A stretch of 64,000 nt of DNA from Trichococcus sp. K1Tr (lineage in GTDB: Bacteria; Bacillota; Bacilli; Lactobacillales; Aerococcaceae): assembly GCF_028309625.1 (NCBI RefSeq), contig NZ_JAQMHR010000005.1, forward strand, positions 42,625 through 106,624. Reading direction: 5' to 3'. Position 1 is the first letter of the stretch, and each line of letters starts with the position of its first letter. Positions 49,739 to 61,278 of this stretch are shown in pieces. The notes beneath the pieces were generated by a model. It had not been told where the DNA came from. It was given only the letters and a program-made list of their open reading frames with translations, and searched no databases. The position numbers and the translations under genes were made by a program.

Positions 49739-52105
49739 ATGAGAAAGATAGATCAGATCCAAATTGACGTTCTAGCCTATTTTCAGGAGCATGCCGGAAA
49801 GAGCATGACATTGAAGGAAGTAAGTGAAGCGTTGGGCTACACCGATTCCGAAGAATTCAAAGCATTGGTCAAAGTTTTTGCGCAATTGGAGGAAAGAGGT
49901 ATCCTGTTGCTGAACAAGACCGGGCAATTCCGTCTGAAGGTGCAAGGCGCCACTTTGACGGGGACTTTCCGCAGCAACGACCGCGGATTCGGCTTTGTGA
50001 CGGTCGATCCGAACGAAAGTGACCTCTTTGTCCCGCGGGGCAAAACAGGCAGCGCGATGGACGGCGATACGGTCGAGTTGAAGATCACCCGAGAAGCGGA
50101 GCCTTGGAATGACAAAGGAGTCGAAGCTGAAGTAACGGCTGTTTTGACGCGCAAATCGAATCAAGTCGTCGGTGAATTTGTGCCTTACGATTCCGATCGC
50201 CGTGAAGAAACCGGCTTTTTGGGATTCGTTGTTCCGCGGGACACGAAAATCAACAGTATCGTTGTCTACATCAAACCGGAAGGCATACATCCGGTTGAAG
50301 GCAGTGTCTGCCTGGTGGAAATCACTAGCTACCCTACACCGCAGAATCCAGTCAAGATGGAAGGGCTGGTCACGAAAGAAATTGGCCACAAGGATGCACC
50401 GGGCGTTGATATTCTTGCCATTCTCTATAAGTTCGGCATTCCTTCCGAATTCCCGGAAGATGTGTTGGCTCAAGCTGAAAGCATTCCATTGGAGATTCCT
50501 GCCGAGGCGTTGGAAGGCAGACGGGATTTGCGTTCGGAACAGATCGTCACGATCGATGGTGCTGACGCCAAAGACTTGGATGATGCGATTTCCTTGAAGA
50601 AACTAGATAATAGCAATTATCTGCTGGGCGTGCACATCGCGGATGTTTCCTTTTATGTGACTGAGAATTCCCCAATCGATCGCGAAGCCTATGAACGCGG
50701 CACCAGCGTTTATTTGACGGACCGCGTCGTGCCGATGCTGCCTCAGAAATTATCCAACGGTATCTGTTCCTTGTTGCCGCATGAAGACCGTTTGACGATG
50801 TCTTGTGAAATGGAATTGGATGCGGATGGGGAAGTGGTCGCCTATGATATTTTCCCGAGCATCATCGAGTCCAAACAACGGATGACTTATTCCGATGTCA
50901 ATGCTATTTTGACGGACCACGACAAGAAACTGCGCGAAAAATACAGCGATTTTGTGCCGATGTTCGAAGAAATGGGTATCCTGCATGAGATCCTCCTGAA
51001 GAAACGCCAAAAACGCGGTGCCATCGATTTCGAATCCGATGAAGCAAAAATCATCGTGGACGAAAATGGCCACCCGTTGGACATCTATGTTACGGATCGC
51101 GGTGTCGGGGAACGCCTAATCGAATCCTTCATGTTGAGCGCGAACGAGACGATCGCCCATCATTTCACGAAGGCGAACCTGCCGTTCATCTACCGGATCC
51201 ATGATCAACCGGACCCGACCAAAATGATGCGCTTCCTGGAATTCGTGACGACGTTCGGCATTCTGGTGACCGGTACCCATGAAAACGTAAAACCGAAGCA
51301 ACTGCAGGCCGTTTTGGCGAAAGTCAAGGACGAACCATACGAAGCCGTCGTTTCGACCACGCTGTTGCGCAGCATGCAGCAAGCGAAATATGATGCTGTT
51401 CCGGTCGGCCACTATGGTTTGGCTGCGAAAGATTATACCCATTTCACTTCACCGATCAGAAGATATCCCGATTTGATTGTCCACCGCTTGATCCGCACAT
51501 ATGGAAAAGGCGTCGTCGATCCGAAGTTGATTGAGAAATGGAAAGGGCAATTGCCGGATATCGCCGTTCAGAGTTCGCAGATGGAACGCCGCTCGGTTGA
51601 TGCGGAACGCGAAACCGAATCGCTCAAGAAGGCAGAGTTCATGATGGACAAAATCGGCCAAGAGTTCGAAGGTGTCATCAGCTCCGTCACGAAATTCGGC
51701 ATCTTTGTGCAGTTGCCTAACACAGTGGAAGGCCTCGTGCACATCTCGAAAATGACGGAAGATTATTTCAACTACATCGAAAGCCATCTGCTTCTGATGG
51801 GCGAACGCACTGGCGTTATCTATCGTATCGGCCAAAAGGTCAAAATCAAAGTAGAAAATTCGGATCCTGTCACGCGCGCCATCGATTTCTCGCTGGTCAT
51901 CGACAAGGAAAAGACCCAGAGCCAGAGCGACCAGGATCTGGTCAAACAGATCCGCGCGAAGATTCCGAAGGGCAAAAAACGGAAACCGGGCCAATCCGAT
52001 CGCGACAGCGGACCGCGCAAAAAGACCGAAAAAGGAAAAGAGCCGTTCTATTCCCGTCCAGGCAAAAAAGCCAAAGGGAAAAAGGAAAGAGGCAAAAAGA
52101 AGTAA
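49739..52105 (+). CDS. rnr: Ribonuclease R
   Basis: A processive 3'-5' exoribonuclease for structured RNA, linked to trans-translation. 788 residues: N-terminal winged helix (about 1-65), cold-shock domains (GTFRSNDRGFGFVTVDP), the catalytic RNB domain with DGADAKDLDDAIS carrying the metal-binding Asp residues, a C-terminal S1 domain (GVISSVTKFGIFVQLP), and a lysine-rich tail. Immediately followed by smpB. Confidence 0.97.
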   Translation: MRKIDQIQIDVLAYFQEHAGKSMTLKEVSEALGYTDSEEFKALVKVFAQLEERGILLLNKTGQFRLKVQGATLTGTFRSNDRGFGFVTVDPNESDLFVPRGKTGSAMDGDTVELKITREAEPWNDKGVEAEVTAVLTRKSNQVVGEFVPYDSDRREETGFLGFVVPRDTKINSIVVYIKPEGIHPVEGSVCLVEITSYPTPQNPVKMEGLVTKEIGHKDAPGVDILAILYKFGIPSEFPEDVLAQAESIPLEIPAEALEGRRDLRSEQIVTIDGADAKDLDDAISLKKLDNSNYLLGVHIADVSFYVTENSPIDREAYERGTSVYLTDRVVPMLPQKLSNGICSLLPHEDRLTMSCEMELDADGEVVAYDIFPSIIESKQRMTYSDVNAILTDHDKKLREKYSDFVPMFEEMGILHEILLKKRQKRGAIDFESDEAKIIVDENGHPLDIYVTDRGVGERLIESFMLSANETIAHHFTKANLPFIYRIHDQPDPTKMMRFLEFVTTFGILVTGTHENVKPKQLQAVLAKVKDEPYEAVVSTTLLRSMQQAKYDAVPVGHYGLAAKDYTHFTSPIRRYPDLIVHRLIRTYGKGVVDPKLIEKWKGQLPDIAVQSSQMERRSVDAERETESLKKAEFMMDKIGQEFEGVISSVTKFGIFVQLPNTVEGLVHISKMTEDYFNYIESHLLLMGERTGVIYRIGQKVKIKVENSDPVTRAIDFSLVIDKEKTQSQSDQDLVKQIRAKIPKGKKRKPGQSDRDSGPRKKTEKGKEPFYSRPGKKAKGKKERGKKK

Positions 52106-52130
52106 GCTAACGAAATGAAGGTGTCCGATT

Positions 52131-52589
52131 ATGCCAAAAGGCGAAGGAAAAGTTTTAGCGCAGAACAGAAAAGCCAGCCATGATTACATCATCCTCGACA
52201 CGATAGAAGCCGGGATGGTGCTGACCGGAACGGAAATCAAATCCGTCCGCAAAGCGAAAATCAACCTAAAGGACGGCTACGCAAGCATCCGGAACGGGGA
52301 AGTGTTCCTGCAGAATGTGCATATCAGCCCATTCGAACAGGGCAATATCTTCAACCATGATCCGCTGCGCACCAGGAAATTATTGCTGCACAAAAAGCAG
52401 ATCAAATACCTGATCGAGGAGACGAAGACGACCGGTGTTACATTGGTGCCGTTGCGGGTCTACCTCAAGAATGGTGTCGCGAAAGTGCTCATCGGACTCG
52501 CAAAAGGGAAGAAGAGCTACGACAAGCGTGACGCATTGAAGCAGAAAGATATGAAGCGCGAAATCGACAGAGCGATGAAAGAAAGATAA
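52131..52589 (+). CDS. smpB: SsrA-binding protein SmpB
   Basis: Binds tmRNA and brings it to stalled ribosomes. 152 residues; [40 protein letters not shown] and a basic C-terminal tail ([20 protein letters not shown]) are typical. Its RNA partner lies 8 kb downstream on the other strand. Confidence 0.97.
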   Translation: MPKGEGKVLAQNRKASHDYIILDTIEAGMVLTGTEIKSVRKAKINLKDGYASIRNGEVFLQNVHISPFEQGNIFNHDPLRTRKLLLHKKQIKYLIEETKTTGVTLVPLRVYLKNGVAKVLIGLAKGKKSYDKRDALKQKDMKREIDRAMKER

Positions 52590-52608
52590 GCATAAATGTG
52601 AACAACGT

Positions 52609-52647
52609 ACGCGCCCGCATTCCTGATGGAGTGCAGGCGCGTTTTTT
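52609..52647 (+). terminator. Terminator after smpB
   Basis: ACGCGCC-CGCATTCC pairs with GGAGTGCA-GGCGCGT, 4-nt loop, six T. Confidence 0.9.
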
Positions 52648-52687
52648 GCGGTTTTGGTGTCTGTATGGCGGTAGGATGATAACGCCA

Positions 52688-52820
52688 GCTCCGGCGAAGC
52701 CGCCCTTCGCAGGAGGAGGGCGGCGAAATCCGTACTCACCTCCGATAAGGCAGGTTTCGCAGGAGGAGGGCGGCGAAATCCACCCCCAACTCCGACGAGG
52801 CAATCCTCGCCGGAGTTGGC
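52688..52820. repeat. Intergenic hairpin array, family B (three units)
   Basis: Units start at 52689, 52740 and 52790 (periods 51 and 50). The last is CTCCGACGAGG/CCTCGCCGGAG; the first two share the block TTCGCAGGAGGAGGGCGGCG and have less regular arms. Between smpB and fbp, right after the smpB terminator. Confidence 0.8.
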
Positions 52821-53046
52821 AGCCAGAACGGAGCTGACTTGATCCAAATAAGCCGCCCCGGACAGGTACACTGTCGAAATTGTGACCAATTGTGTAATTT
52901 TTGTATCTTGTCTATCATTTTTTTTTAATTCAAGCTATGATAGAAGTAATCATCTTGTCAGGAAAAATAAAGATAATCCTGTGAGCAACGTTTGCCTTGC
53001 GGGGTTCCGTTCTAAGTGAAATGACAAAAGTAGGGGTGTAATTGTA

Positions 53047-55032
53047 ATGATAACGAAAGACAAGTATCTTCGATTGCTGGCAAAGGAATATCCGACAGCA
53101 GCAAAAACAGTAACCGAAATCATCAACTTGGAAGCCATCATGAACTTGCCGAAAGCAACCGAGCACTTCATCAGCGATCTGCACGGGGAATACGATGCCG
53201 TGCAACATGTACTCAGGAATGGATCCGGGAACGTCAAAGAAAAAATCCGGGAAATTTTCCAAGGGAGGCTGAGCACCCGTGAGATGAACCAGCTTGCGAC
53301 GATCGTCTACTACCCGGAAGACAAAATCGACATGATCGTGGACAGCTTGGACTCCGAAGAGGAAATCAATGAATTTTACTCGTTGACCTTGCTGCGCATC
53401 ACGGAACTTTGTGCGTTCACCGTTTCAAAATACACGCGCTCGAAAGTCAGAAAGGCGATCCCGGCCGATTATGCCTACATCATCGAAGAGCTGCTTTTCA
53501 AAGACACGATCATGACAAACAAAGAGGATTATTACGAAAAAATCATCAAGACCGTCATTTCCTTGGACCGCGCGACTGAACTCATAGCTGCCATTTCGCA
53601 TGTCATCCAACGCCTTGTGGTCGACCACCTGCATGTTGTCGGGGACATCTACGACAGAGGCCCATTCCCTGACAAAATCATAGATACCTTCATGGATGGC
53701 CACGAGCTGGATATCCAATGGGGCAACCATGATGTACTCTGGATGGGTGCCGCGAGCGGGTCAGCAGCCTGCATGGCCAACGTCATCCGCATCTCTGCCC
53801 GCTACAACAACTTGGAGATCATCGAGGACGCTTATGGCATCTCGTTGCGTCCGCTGATCACGTTTGCCGAAATGATCTACAAAGAGGACCGTTACGATCC
53901 GTTCATGCCGAAAATCAACACCGAGGACGAAAGCAAGATTTTCCCGGAAGAGATCCGTCAGATCGCTAAAATGAACCAAGCCATTTCGATCATCCAGTTC
54001 AAGCTCGAAGGTGAAATCATCAAACGCCACCCTGAATTCGACATGGCCGACCGGATGGTGATGGACTTCATTGATTACGAAAAAGGCACGGTGAAGTTGG
54101 ATGGGAAGGAATATCCGATGCTGTGCGATTATTTCCCGACGGTCGATCCAGCCGACCCTTACCGCTTGACTGAAGAGGAAATATTGGTTGTCGAAAGGCT
54201 CATGACCGGGTTCCTGAATTCGGAAAGGCTGCAGAAGCATGTCCAGTTCCTTTTCAGCAAAGGCAGCATGTACTTGAGCTACAACGACAACCTTTTGTTC
54301 CACGGCTGTGTGCCGCTTAATCCGGACGGCAGCTTCATGGAGATGGCAATCGCCAATGTCAAGTACAGCGGTAAAGCCCTCCTGGACAAATACGAAGAAG
54401 TGCTGCGCAGAGGCTATCTGAACCGCGAAGCAACGAGGCACAACACCCGCACGCTCGATTTGATCTGGTATCTGTGGGAAGGAAAAGCTTCGTCCTTGTT
54501 CGGGAAGGATAAGATGACGACTTTCGAGCGCCTCTACGTCGCCGACAAGGAAACCCATGTCGAGAAGAAGAACCTGTATTACGAGCAGCGCGACAATGTG
54601 GAAATGTCCTACAAAATACTGAAGGAATTCGGCTTGGATCCGAAGAAGGGCCATATCATCAATGGCCATACGCCTGTCAAAGAAAAGATCGGCGAGAATC
54701 CGTTGAAGGCGGACGGCAAACTGATCGTCATCGACGGCGGCTTCTCGAAAGCCTACCAGAATACGACAGGGCTGGCAGGCTATACGCTGCTGTACAACTC
54801 CTTCGGGATGCAGCTGGTTTCGCATCAGCCGTTCACTTCCCGTCAGGATGCCATTGAAAACGAAAAGGACATCGTTTCGACCCGACGCATCGTCGACAAG
54901 GAATTGGAGCGCAAGACGGTAAGGCAGACGGATGTCGGCAAGAGGCTGACCCAGCAAGTCATCGACCTGCAGCAGCTGCTGCGCGCCTACAAATCCGGCG
55001 AAATCGTCGAAGATCTGCTCAGCGACAAATAG
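53047..55032 (+). CDS. fbp: Fructose-1,6-bisphosphatase, class III
   Basis: Gluconeogenic enzyme of the Firmicutes type, 661 residues. A calcineurin-like metallophosphatase core with [33 protein letters not shown] and [10 protein letters not shown]. It counterbalances the glycolytic operon in the window. The start ATG follows GGGGTG, a weak RBS. Monocistronic. Confidence 0.96.
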   Translation: MITKDKYLRLLAKEYPTAAKTVTEIINLEAIMNLPKATEHFISDLHGEYDAVQHVLRNGSGNVKEKIREIFQGRLSTREMNQLATIVYYPEDKIDMIVDSLDSEEEINEFYSLTLLRITELCAFTVSKYTRSKVRKAIPADYAYIIEELLFKDTIMTNKEDYYEKIIKTVISLDRATELIAAISHVIQRLVVDHLHVVGDIYDRGPFPDKIIDTFMDGHELDIQWGNHDVLWMGAASGSAACMANVIRISARYNNLEIIEDAYGISLRPLITFAEMIYKEDRYDPFMPKINTEDESKIFPEEIRQIAKMNQAISIIQFKLEGEIIKRHPEFDMADRMVMDFIDYEKGTVKLDGKEYPMLCDYFPTVDPADPYRLTEEEILVVERLMTGFLNSERLQKHVQFLFSKGSMYLSYNDNLLFHGCVPLNPDGSFMEMAIANVKYSGKALLDKYEEVLRRGYLNREATRHNTRTLDLIWYLWEGKASSLFGKDKMTTFERLYVADKETHVEKKNLYYEQRDNVEMSYKILKEFGLDPKKGHIINGHTPVKEKIGENPLKADGKLIVIDGGFSKAYQNTTGLAGYTLLYNSFGMQLVSHQPFTSRQDAIENEKDIVSTRRIVDKELERKTVRQTDVGKRLTQQVIDLQQLLRAYKSGEIVEDLLSDK

Positions 55033-55131
55033 TTGCACGAAATAGATGCAATCATTCGCCGGAATTGTTAAGATAAGAGAAGGAAAGCAAGTATCCTAAT
55101 GCGAAAGTAGCTTGAGAGAGGCGGGTTAACC

Positions 55132-55884
55132 TTGAAAAAGGGAGTAACGTTTTATTTTATGCGACACGGAGAAACTTATCTTAATAAATACAATCGGATG
55201 CAAGGCTGGTCCGACACCCCATTGACGCCCAGAGGCAGACGCGACGTCATGAGAAGCGGAGCAGGCTTGGGCGATGTCAAGTTCGATGCGGTCTACTGCA
55301 GCGACTTGAGACGGACATTTGAAACAGCGCAGATTATTTTGAAGGAAAACCAACATGCCGACCATTTGAAAGTGGTGGCCATGCCCGAATTCAGGGAGAT
55401 ATTCTTTGGCTCTTTTGAAGGGCTGGATGCGGCCGAAACTTGGGGGAACCTGAATAAATTCCTGGGAAGCGCGGATGGTGAGCCTAATTATGATGCCCAC
55501 CGCTCCGTCATTGAAGAGTTGAACGGATTGAAGGAAATGGATCCTTACCATGAAGCGGAAGACTACATGACTTTCTGGCTGCGTGTCGAACGCGGCTTGA
55601 TTAAACTGATCAGCGAGCACCGTGATTCCGAAACAAACATTCTGATCGTTTCCCACGGGATGACGATCCGGAACATGATCCATGCCGTCATTCCTGATTT
55701 CTCGATCGACCGCCATTTGGATAATGCCAGCATTTCGGTCGTCCGCTATGAGGATGGCTTCTATCACTTGGACCTTTACAACGGCACCGACCATTTTGTC
55801 GATGACTTCACGCCCGGCGATGAGCAGGAACCGGAAGTCCATAAAGTGACGCCTGCCGATAAAGTCGAAGAGGACGTCAAATAA
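55132..55884 (+). CDS. Histidine phosphatase family protein
   Basis: 250 residues, phosphoglycerate mutase-like superfamily. The phospho-His lies in YFMRHGETYLN; the second His is in LIVSHGMTIRNM. Substrate unknown; such proteins in Lactobacillales act as broad phosphatases. Note that glycolysis already has GpmI, so mutase activity is not required. TTG start with GAGAGGCGGG upstream. The long acidic tail is unremarkable. Confidence 0.88.
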   Translation: MKKGVTFYFMRHGETYLNKYNRMQGWSDTPLTPRGRRDVMRSGAGLGDVKFDAVYCSDLRRTFETAQIILKENQHADHLKVVAMPEFREIFFGSFEGLDAAETWGNLNKFLGSADGEPNYDAHRSVIEELNGLKEMDPYHEAEDYMTFWLRVERGLIKLISEHRDSETNILIVSHGMTIRNMIHAVIPDFSIDRHLDNASISVVRYEDGFYHLDLYNGTDHFVDDFTPGDEQEPEVHKVTPADKVEEDVK

Positions 55885-55896
55885 ATTGAAGTAGTG

Positions 55897-55933
55897 CCCT
55901 TGGAACAAAACCCTTTGTTTCCAAGGGTTTTTC
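55897..55933 (+). terminator. Terminator after the histidine phosphatase
   Basis: CCCTTGGAACAAA pairs with TTTGTTTCCAAGGG (one bulge), then five T. Confidence 0.85.
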
Positions 55934-55995
55934 TGTATTTTAGAGTCAAGAACAATTAAAAATCACATCTTTTTTTCATTTTTTGGAAATATCAA

Positions 55996-56024
55996 TTGAA
56001 AATTCCGTCCGGATAGTCTAAAAT
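55996..56024 (+). promoter_or_regulatory. carAB promoter
   Basis: TTGAAA (55996-56001), 17 bp, TAAAAT (56019-56024). Confidence 0.7.
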
Positions 56025-56061
56025 TAACGTAATCCACAATACTGTACGGGATACAGCGTGG

Positions 56062-56165
56062 CTAGAACGTCTTTAAATTAGCACAGAGAGGCTAACAAGG
56101 CATGTGAAACGATTAATGTAAACAACCGTTGAAACACGCCCAATAATAGGTGTGTTTTTTTTACA
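56062..56165 (+). promoter_or_regulatory. PyrR-dependent attenuator upstream of carAB
   Basis: GTCTTTAAATTAGCACAGAG followed by AGGCTAACAAGG (about 56069-56100) matches the pyr leader binding loop (CAGAGAGGCU core) recognised by PyrR with UMP. A candidate antiterminator pairs AACG near 56109 with CGTT near 56128. The terminator AACACGCC (56133-56140)/GGTGTGTT (56149-56156) with a long T run ends it. Predicts that uridine nucleotides shut carAB off. The pyrR gene is not in the window. Confidence 0.85.
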
Positions 56166-56227
56166 TTTTCCTATTTTTCATGCAAGTGAGGTACGTACCT
56201 TGTCAATCAGAAATCAGGAGGAACAAC

Positions 56228-57328
56228 ATGAAACAACGTAGATTTTTAGTTTTAGAAGATGGCAGCTGCTATCCAGGATATGCTTTCGGATCAGAAAAGG
56301 ATGCAATCGGGGAGATCGTATTCAACACAGGGATGACAGGTTACCAAGAAACTTTGTCAGACCCTTCCTACACAGGCCAAATCATCACTTTCACCTATCC
56401 GTTGATCGGCAATTACGGCATCAACGTAGACGACTATGAAGGCGTGCTTCCGGGCTTGAAAGGGATGGTCGTGCATGAAGTGGCGGAACATCCAAGCAAC
56501 TTCCGCTCCACCAAAACATTGGATGCAGCTTTGAAGGACTTTGATGTACCAGGAATCTACGGCGTGGACACACGCAGCATCACCAAAAAAATCCGTAACG
56601 CCGGCGTTATGCGTGGCACAATGGTAAGCAATGCGGACAACTTGGATGCGATTGTTGCATCATTGAAAGCCTACGTATTACCGGTTGACGAAATCCAATT
56701 GAATTCAACAAAAGAAATCAAAATATTTGCGGGTGAAGGCCCACGCGTCGTCTTGCTCGATTTCGGCTTCAAAGACAACATCCTTGCAGAATTATTGAAA
56801 AGAGGCTGCGAAGTCATTCTGGCTCCTTGGAACACAAGCGCAGACGAAATTCTAGCCTTCAATCCTGCCGGCATCATGTTGAGCAACGGACCTGGAGATC
56901 CGACATCCGTTCCGGAAGCGATCGAAACGATCAAGCAATTGATTTCACAGGATAATCTGCCGATGTTCGGTATTTGCTTAGGCCACCAGCTGATCTCATT
57001 AGCCGGCGGTGCGACAACCTACAAAATGAAATTCGGTCATCGCGGCGCAAATCATCCGGTGAAGGATCTTGCAACTGGAAAAATCAGCCTGACGAGCCAA
57101 AATCATGGCTATGCCGTGGATGAAGACAGCCTTAGCCAAACAGACTTGGTCGCAACTCACCGCGCCCTGAACGACGGCACGAATGAAGGCGTCAAACACA
57201 AAACCAAACCGGTCTTCTCGGTTCAATACCATCCGGAAGCAGCGCCCGGACCGCACGATGCCAATTACTTGTTCGATCATTTTGTAAATATGATGAAAGC
57301 AGTCCAAGGAGGAAAACAACATGCCTAA
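56228..57328 (+). CDS. carA: Carbamoyl phosphate synthase, glutaminase subunit
   Basis: 366 residues. The class I amidotransferase domain has the nucleophile in [11 protein letters not shown] and the His-Glu pair in [13 protein letters not shown]; the N-terminal domain has [20 protein letters not shown]. It supplies ammonia to CarB. The frame extends upstream into the attenuator, but CAGGAGGA before the ATG at 56228 (MKQRRFL) decides the start. It overlaps carB by 8 bp. Confidence 0.97.
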   Translation: MKQRRFLVLEDGSCYPGYAFGSEKDAIGEIVFNTGMTGYQETLSDPSYTGQIITFTYPLIGNYGINVDDYEGVLPGLKGMVVHEVAEHPSNFRSTKTLDAALKDFDVPGIYGVDTRSITKKIRNAGVMRGTMVSNADNLDAIVASLKAYVLPVDEIQLNSTKEIKIFAGEGPRVVLLDFGFKDNILAELLKRGCEVILAPWNTSADEILAFNPAGIMLSNGPGDPTSVPEAIETIKQLISQDNLPMFGICLGHQLISLAGGATTYKMKFGHRGANHPVKDLATGKISLTSQNHGYAVDEDSLSQTDLVATHRALNDGTNEGVKHKTKPVFSVQYHPEAAPGPHDANYLFDHFVNMMKAVQGGKQHA

Positions 57329-60300
57329 ACGTACCGACATTCAATCCATCTTAGTAATCGGCTCAGGCCCCATCATCATCGGCCAAGCCGCTGAATTTGA
57401 CTATGCCGGAACGCAAGCATGCTTGGCTTTAAGAGAAGAAGGATACAAAGTCATCCTGGTCAACTCCAACCCTGCTACAATCATGACGGATGTTGAAATC
57501 GCCGATAAAGTCTACATGGAGCCACTCACTGTAGAATTCATCACGAACATCATCCGCAAAGAGCGCCCGGATGCCTTATTGCCGACATTGGGCGGCCAGA
57601 CCGGTCTGAACATGGCCGTGGAATTGGATAAAGCAGGTGTATTGGAAGAATTCAATGTCGAGCTGTTGGGAACAAAATTGAGTTCCATCCAACAAGCCGA
57701 AGACCGTGATCTGTTCCGCCAATTGATGGCGGAATTGAATCAGCCGGTTCCCGAGAGCGACATCATCCATACTGTGGGCGAAGCGCTTCGCTTCGCGGCG
57801 GAAATCGGATATCCTCTGATTGTCCGTCCCGCCTTCACAATGGGCGGCACCGGTGGCGGCATCTGCCACAATGAAGCTGACCTGCGCGAAATCGTGGCGA
57901 ACGGTTTGCGCTACTCACCCGTGACGCAATGCCTGTTGGAGAAATCGATCGCCGGCTTCAAGGAAATCGAGTACGAAGTGATGCGCGACAGCAACGACAA
58001 TGCGATCGTCGTCTGCAATATGGAAAACATCGATCCGGTCGGCGTCCACACGGGCGATTCCATCGTCGTGGCGCCTTCCCAAACCTTATCCGATAAAGAG
58101 TACCACATGCTGCGTGATGTCTCCCTGCAGATCATCCGCGCCCTGAAAATCGAAGGCGGCTGCAATGTCCAGTTGGCATTGGATCCCTACTCGTTCGACT
58201 ACTACATCATCGAAGTGAACCCGCGCGTCAGCCGTTCTTCGGCTTTGGCGAGTAAAGCGACCGGTTACCCGATCGCCAAGATGGCGGCGAAGATCGCCGT
58301 CGGCCTGACTTTGGATGAAATGAAGAACCCGGTAACCGGCACGTCTTACGCAGCTTTCGAGCCGGCTTTGGATTACATCGTATCCAAAATCCCGCGTTTC
58401 CCGTTCGATAAATTCGAAAAGGGCGACCGCACCCTCGGCACACAGATGAAAGCGACAGGCGAAGTCATGGCCATGGGCCATACGTTCGAGGAATCGATGC
58501 TGAAAGCCGTCCGTTCTTTGGAATACGGCGTCAACCATCTGGCATTGCCGAAAGACCAAGGCCAGACCGTGACGATGGAAGAAATCGAACAGAATATCCG
58601 TGTCGCTTGCGACGAGCGCCTGTTCTATCTGGGAGAAGCGTTGCGCCGCGGCGTGACACCGGAAACGATCCATGAATGGAGCGAAATTGACTACTTCTTC
58701 CTGTACAAATTCAAGCACATCATCGACTTGGAGAAGGAAGTGGCGGCAGCCGAACCGAAAGACCTGGAAATCCTGCGCGAAGCCAAGAAATACGGCTTCA
58801 GCGACGAAATCATCGCGGAATTGTGGGGCATGGCTTCGGAAGACATCTACGCGTTGCGCAAAGCCAACGGCATCGTCCCTGTCTTCAAAATGGTGGATAC
58901 GTGTGCGGGCGAATTCGAATCCTTCACACCGTACTTCTACAGCACATATGGGATGGAACAGGAATCGTTCCCGAGCGACCGCGAAAAAGTCATCGTCTTA
59001 GGTTCCGGTCCGATCCGCATCGGCCAAGGGGTCGAGTTCGACTACGCAACCGTGCACGCTGTCTGGGCAATCCAGGAAGCCGGCTATGAAGCAATCGTCG
59101 TCAACAACAACCCGGAAACCGTTTCGACGGACTTCTCGATTTCCGACAAGCTGTATTTCGAACCCTTAACCGAAGAAGACGTGATGGCCATCATCGATCT
59201 GGAACAACCGCTGGGTGTCGTTGTGCAGTTCGGTGGCCAAACGGCCATCAACCTGGCTGACAAATTGGTGAAACACGGCGTCAAGATCCTGGGCACGAGC
59301 CTGGAAGATCTGGACCGCGCAGAAGATCGCAAATTGTTCGAACAGTTGTTGCGCGACTTGGATATCCCGCAAGCACCCGGCAAAACAGCCGTGACCGTTG
59401 AAGAAGCGGTCGCAGTTGCCGACGAAATCGGGTATCCGGTCTTGGTGCGTCCGTCCTATGTATTGGGCGGACGGGCGATGCAGATCGTCTACAACCAAGC
59501 CGACCTTGAGAAATACATGCGCGAAGCGGTCGTGGCCAGTCCGGAACGTCCGGTCCTGGTCGATCATTACCTGATCGGACAAGAGTTGGAAGTCGATGCG
59601 ATCTGCGACGGCGAAACCGTCCTGATCCCGGGCATCATGGAACACATCGAACGCGCCGGCGTCCACTCGGGCGACTCGATCGCGGTTTACCCGCCGCAAA
59701 ACCTTTCACCTGAACTGATCCAAACGATCGAAGACTATACGATCCGCGTGGCGCAAGGGCTGAACACCATCGGTTTGGTGAACATCCAGTTCGTCATCAG
59801 CGAAGGCGTCGTCTACATCATCGAAGTGAATCCGCGTGCGAGCCGGACAATTCCGTTCCTGAGCAAAGTGACCGGCATTCCGATGGCGAAGTTGGCCACA
59901 AAAGGAATCCTTGGACTGAAGCTTAAGGATATGGGTTACAAAACCGGTCTGGTTCCGTCGAAATCAGGCGTATACGTGAAGATGCCAGTCTTCAGTTTCA
60001 GTAAACTGAAGAAAGTCGACACGGTTCTGGGACCTGAAATGAAGTCTACCGGAGAGATCATCGGTAAAGATGTCAACTTGCCGAAAGCTTTGTATAAAGG
60101 CTTCATCGCATCCGGCGTGAATGTGCCTGACTATGGCACGGCATTGATGACGGTATCGGATAAAGACAAAGAAGAAATCATCCCATTGGCGAAACGCTTG
60201 ATTTCGTTGGGCTACCACATCGTTGCTACGACAGGTACCGGCAAAGCGTTGGAAGCAGAAGGAATCAAAGTCGACGTCATTGAGAAAATCAATGAGAACA

Positions 60301-60512
60301 GCAACGACATTCTTGACGCCATCCGCGACGGACGCATCAACCTGGTCGTCAATACGATGACGGAAGGGAAGACGAGCGAGACCGACGGATTCTTGATCCG
60401 CCGTGAAGCAGTCGAAAACAACATCCCATGCTTGACTTCATTGGATACAGCAGAAGCGTTGCTGCAAGCGATGGAAACCATCCATTTCCAATTGGAAGAC
60501 ATGAGTAAATAA
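57321..60512 (+). CDS. carB: Carbamoyl phosphate synthase, large subunit
   Basis: 1063 residues. Two ATP-grasp halves, each with a PGP-type loop ([18 protein letters not shown] and [17 protein letters not shown]), and a C-terminal MGS-like allosteric domain from about 930 ([19 protein letters not shown]). It makes carbamoyl phosphate for pyrimidines and arginine; the PyrR leader indicates it is the pyrimidine-controlled enzyme. Confidence 0.98.
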   Translation: MPKRTDIQSILVIGSGPIIIGQAAEFDYAGTQACLALREEGYKVILVNSNPATIMTDVEIADKVYMEPLTVEFITNIIRKERPDALLPTLGGQTGLNMAVELDKAGVLEEFNVELLGTKLSSIQQAEDRDLFRQLMAELNQPVPESDIIHTVGEALRFAAEIGYPLIVRPAFTMGGTGGGICHNEADLREIVANGLRYSPVTQCLLEKSIAGFKEIEYEVMRDSNDNAIVVCNMENIDPVGVHTGDSIVVAPSQTLSDKEYHMLRDVSLQIIRALKIEGGCNVQLALDPYSFDYYIIEVNPRVSRSSALASKATGYPIAKMAAKIAVGLTLDEMKNPVTGTSYAAFEPALDYIVSKIPRFPFDKFEKGDRTLGTQMKATGEVMAMGHTFEESMLKAVRSLEYGVNHLALPKDQGQTVTMEEIEQNIRVACDERLFYLGEALRRGVTPETIHEWSEIDYFFLYKFKHIIDLEKEVAAAEPKDLEILREAKKYGFSDEIIAELWGMASEDIYALRKANGIVPVFKMVDTCAGEFESFTPYFYSTYGMEQESFPSDREKVIVLGSGPIRIGQGVEFDYATVHAVWAIQEAGYEAIVVNNNPETVSTDFSISDKLYFEPLTEEDVMAIIDLEQPLGVVVQFGGQTAINLADKLVKHGVKILGTSLEDLDRAEDRKLFEQLLRDLDIPQAPGKTAVTVEEAVAVADEIGYPVLVRPSYVLGGRAMQIVYNQADLEKYMREAVVASPERPVLVDHYLIGQELEVDAICDGETVLIPGIMEHIERAGVHSGDSIAVYPPQNLSPELIQTIEDYTIRVAQGLNTIGLVNIQFVISEGVVYIIEVNPRASRTIPFLSKVTGIPMAKLATKGILGLKLKDMGYKTGLVPSKSGVYVKMPVFSFSKLKKVDTVLGPEMKSTGEIIGKDVNLPKALYKGFIASGVNVPDYGTALMTVSDKDKEEIIPLAKRLISLGYHIVATTGTGKALEAEGIKVDVIEKINENSNDILDAIRDGRINLVVNTMTEGKTSETDGFLIRREAVENNIPCLTSLDTAEALLQAMETIHFQLEDMSK

Positions 60513-60524
60513 GCAATATAGCAG

Positions 60525-60570
60525 AAAAGAGAAGCGATTGCCTCGTTGGGGCGGCCGCTTCTCTTTTTTT
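60525..60570 (+). terminator. Terminator of carAB
   Basis: AAAAGAGAAGCG (60525-60536) with CGCTTCTCTTTT (60556-60567), then more T. Confidence 0.9.
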
Positions 60571-60582
60571 CTATTTGTTTGT

Positions 60583-60777
60583 GTCGGTCGTTAGACCAGG
60601 ACGGTAACCTAAGCAGTCGAGACAAGACGAATATGGCGACTGTTAGCTTGGCCCGGATACAGGAACAGTCGAGACAAGGCATATGTGTCAATTGTTTGGG
60701 GATTTCGGTGAATCAAACAGTCGAGACAAAGCCCTTATGTCGACCGTTGATGCAGGCCACTAACCCAAACAGTCGAG
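60583..60777. repeat. Intergenic hairpin array, family A (four arm copies)
   Basis: CAGTCGAG-type arms start at 60613, 60665, 60717 and 60769 (first base counted one before CAG), exactly 52 bp apart each time. The partner arms CGACTG, GTCAATTG and TCGACCG lie 16-17 bp after them, giving 29-bp hairpins; the first is CAGTCG-N17-CGACTG. Between the convergent carB and ssrA genes. Confidence 0.85.
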
Positions 60778-60840
60778 ATCCTGTTCCGAGACAGGATGTC
60801 CGCCGCTCCCGCTCAATCCAACTAACTTGCTGAACGACAA

Positions 60841-60902
60841 AAAAACACCCTGCAAAGTGTCGAATGAATCGCTTCATATCGGCATCTTGTGGGGTGTTGC
60901 TT
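60841..60902 (-). terminator. Terminator after tmRNA
   Basis: On the minus strand AACACCCC pairs with GGGTGTT around a partly paired 45-nt interior, then seven T. Confidence 0.7.
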
Positions 60903-60917
60903 CATACTAGTCTAGTA

Positions 60918-61278
60918 TGGAGACGACGGGAGTCGAACCCGTGTCCAAGCATATCGGCACTTCCAAGTCTACGCTCATAGTTAAACTATTGGAATTCGCC
61001 TTGAACTAGCCGTTTAACAGGCATTATTGTTGGCTAATCTGATTGATCTCTTCTGATTCCTCCAGATGGAAGGTCACAGCGTATCCCACATCATTGAGAC
61101 CCTGATCTGAGTACATGGGCGATACCAGGAGGATCTTAGCTAGCTACAATTAAGCAGCGAAAGCTAAAGTGTTGTTTTGTGTTTTGTCAGTTGTTTTAAC
61201 TGTAACGTTTTAGCGTAGACGTAACCTACGGAGCGCATCAAAAGCTCGACCTATACCTGTCGAATCCGTAACGTCCCC
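60918..61278 (-). ncRNA. ssrA: Transfer-messenger RNA (tmRNA)
   Basis: 361 nt. The 5' end GGGGACGTTACGGATTCGAC and 3' end GGTTCGACTCCCGTCGTCTCC plus A form the tRNA-like domain (GGGGACG pairs with CGTCTCC); CCA is not encoded. The tag frame ends at GCT GCT TAA. Reading back gives ...DKTQNNTLAFAA, and with a resume codon at GTT the tag would be VKTTDKTQNNTLAFAA. The resume codon is uncertain. The last four residues AFAA differ from the usual ALAA. Works with SmpB, RNase R and ClpP, all encoded in the window. Confidence 0.95.

Noticed and set aside
53761..55038. Long minus-strand open frame (425 codons) opposite fbp
   Set aside because: It is the antisense shadow of a clear class III FBPase and shows no recognisable protein features or RBS.
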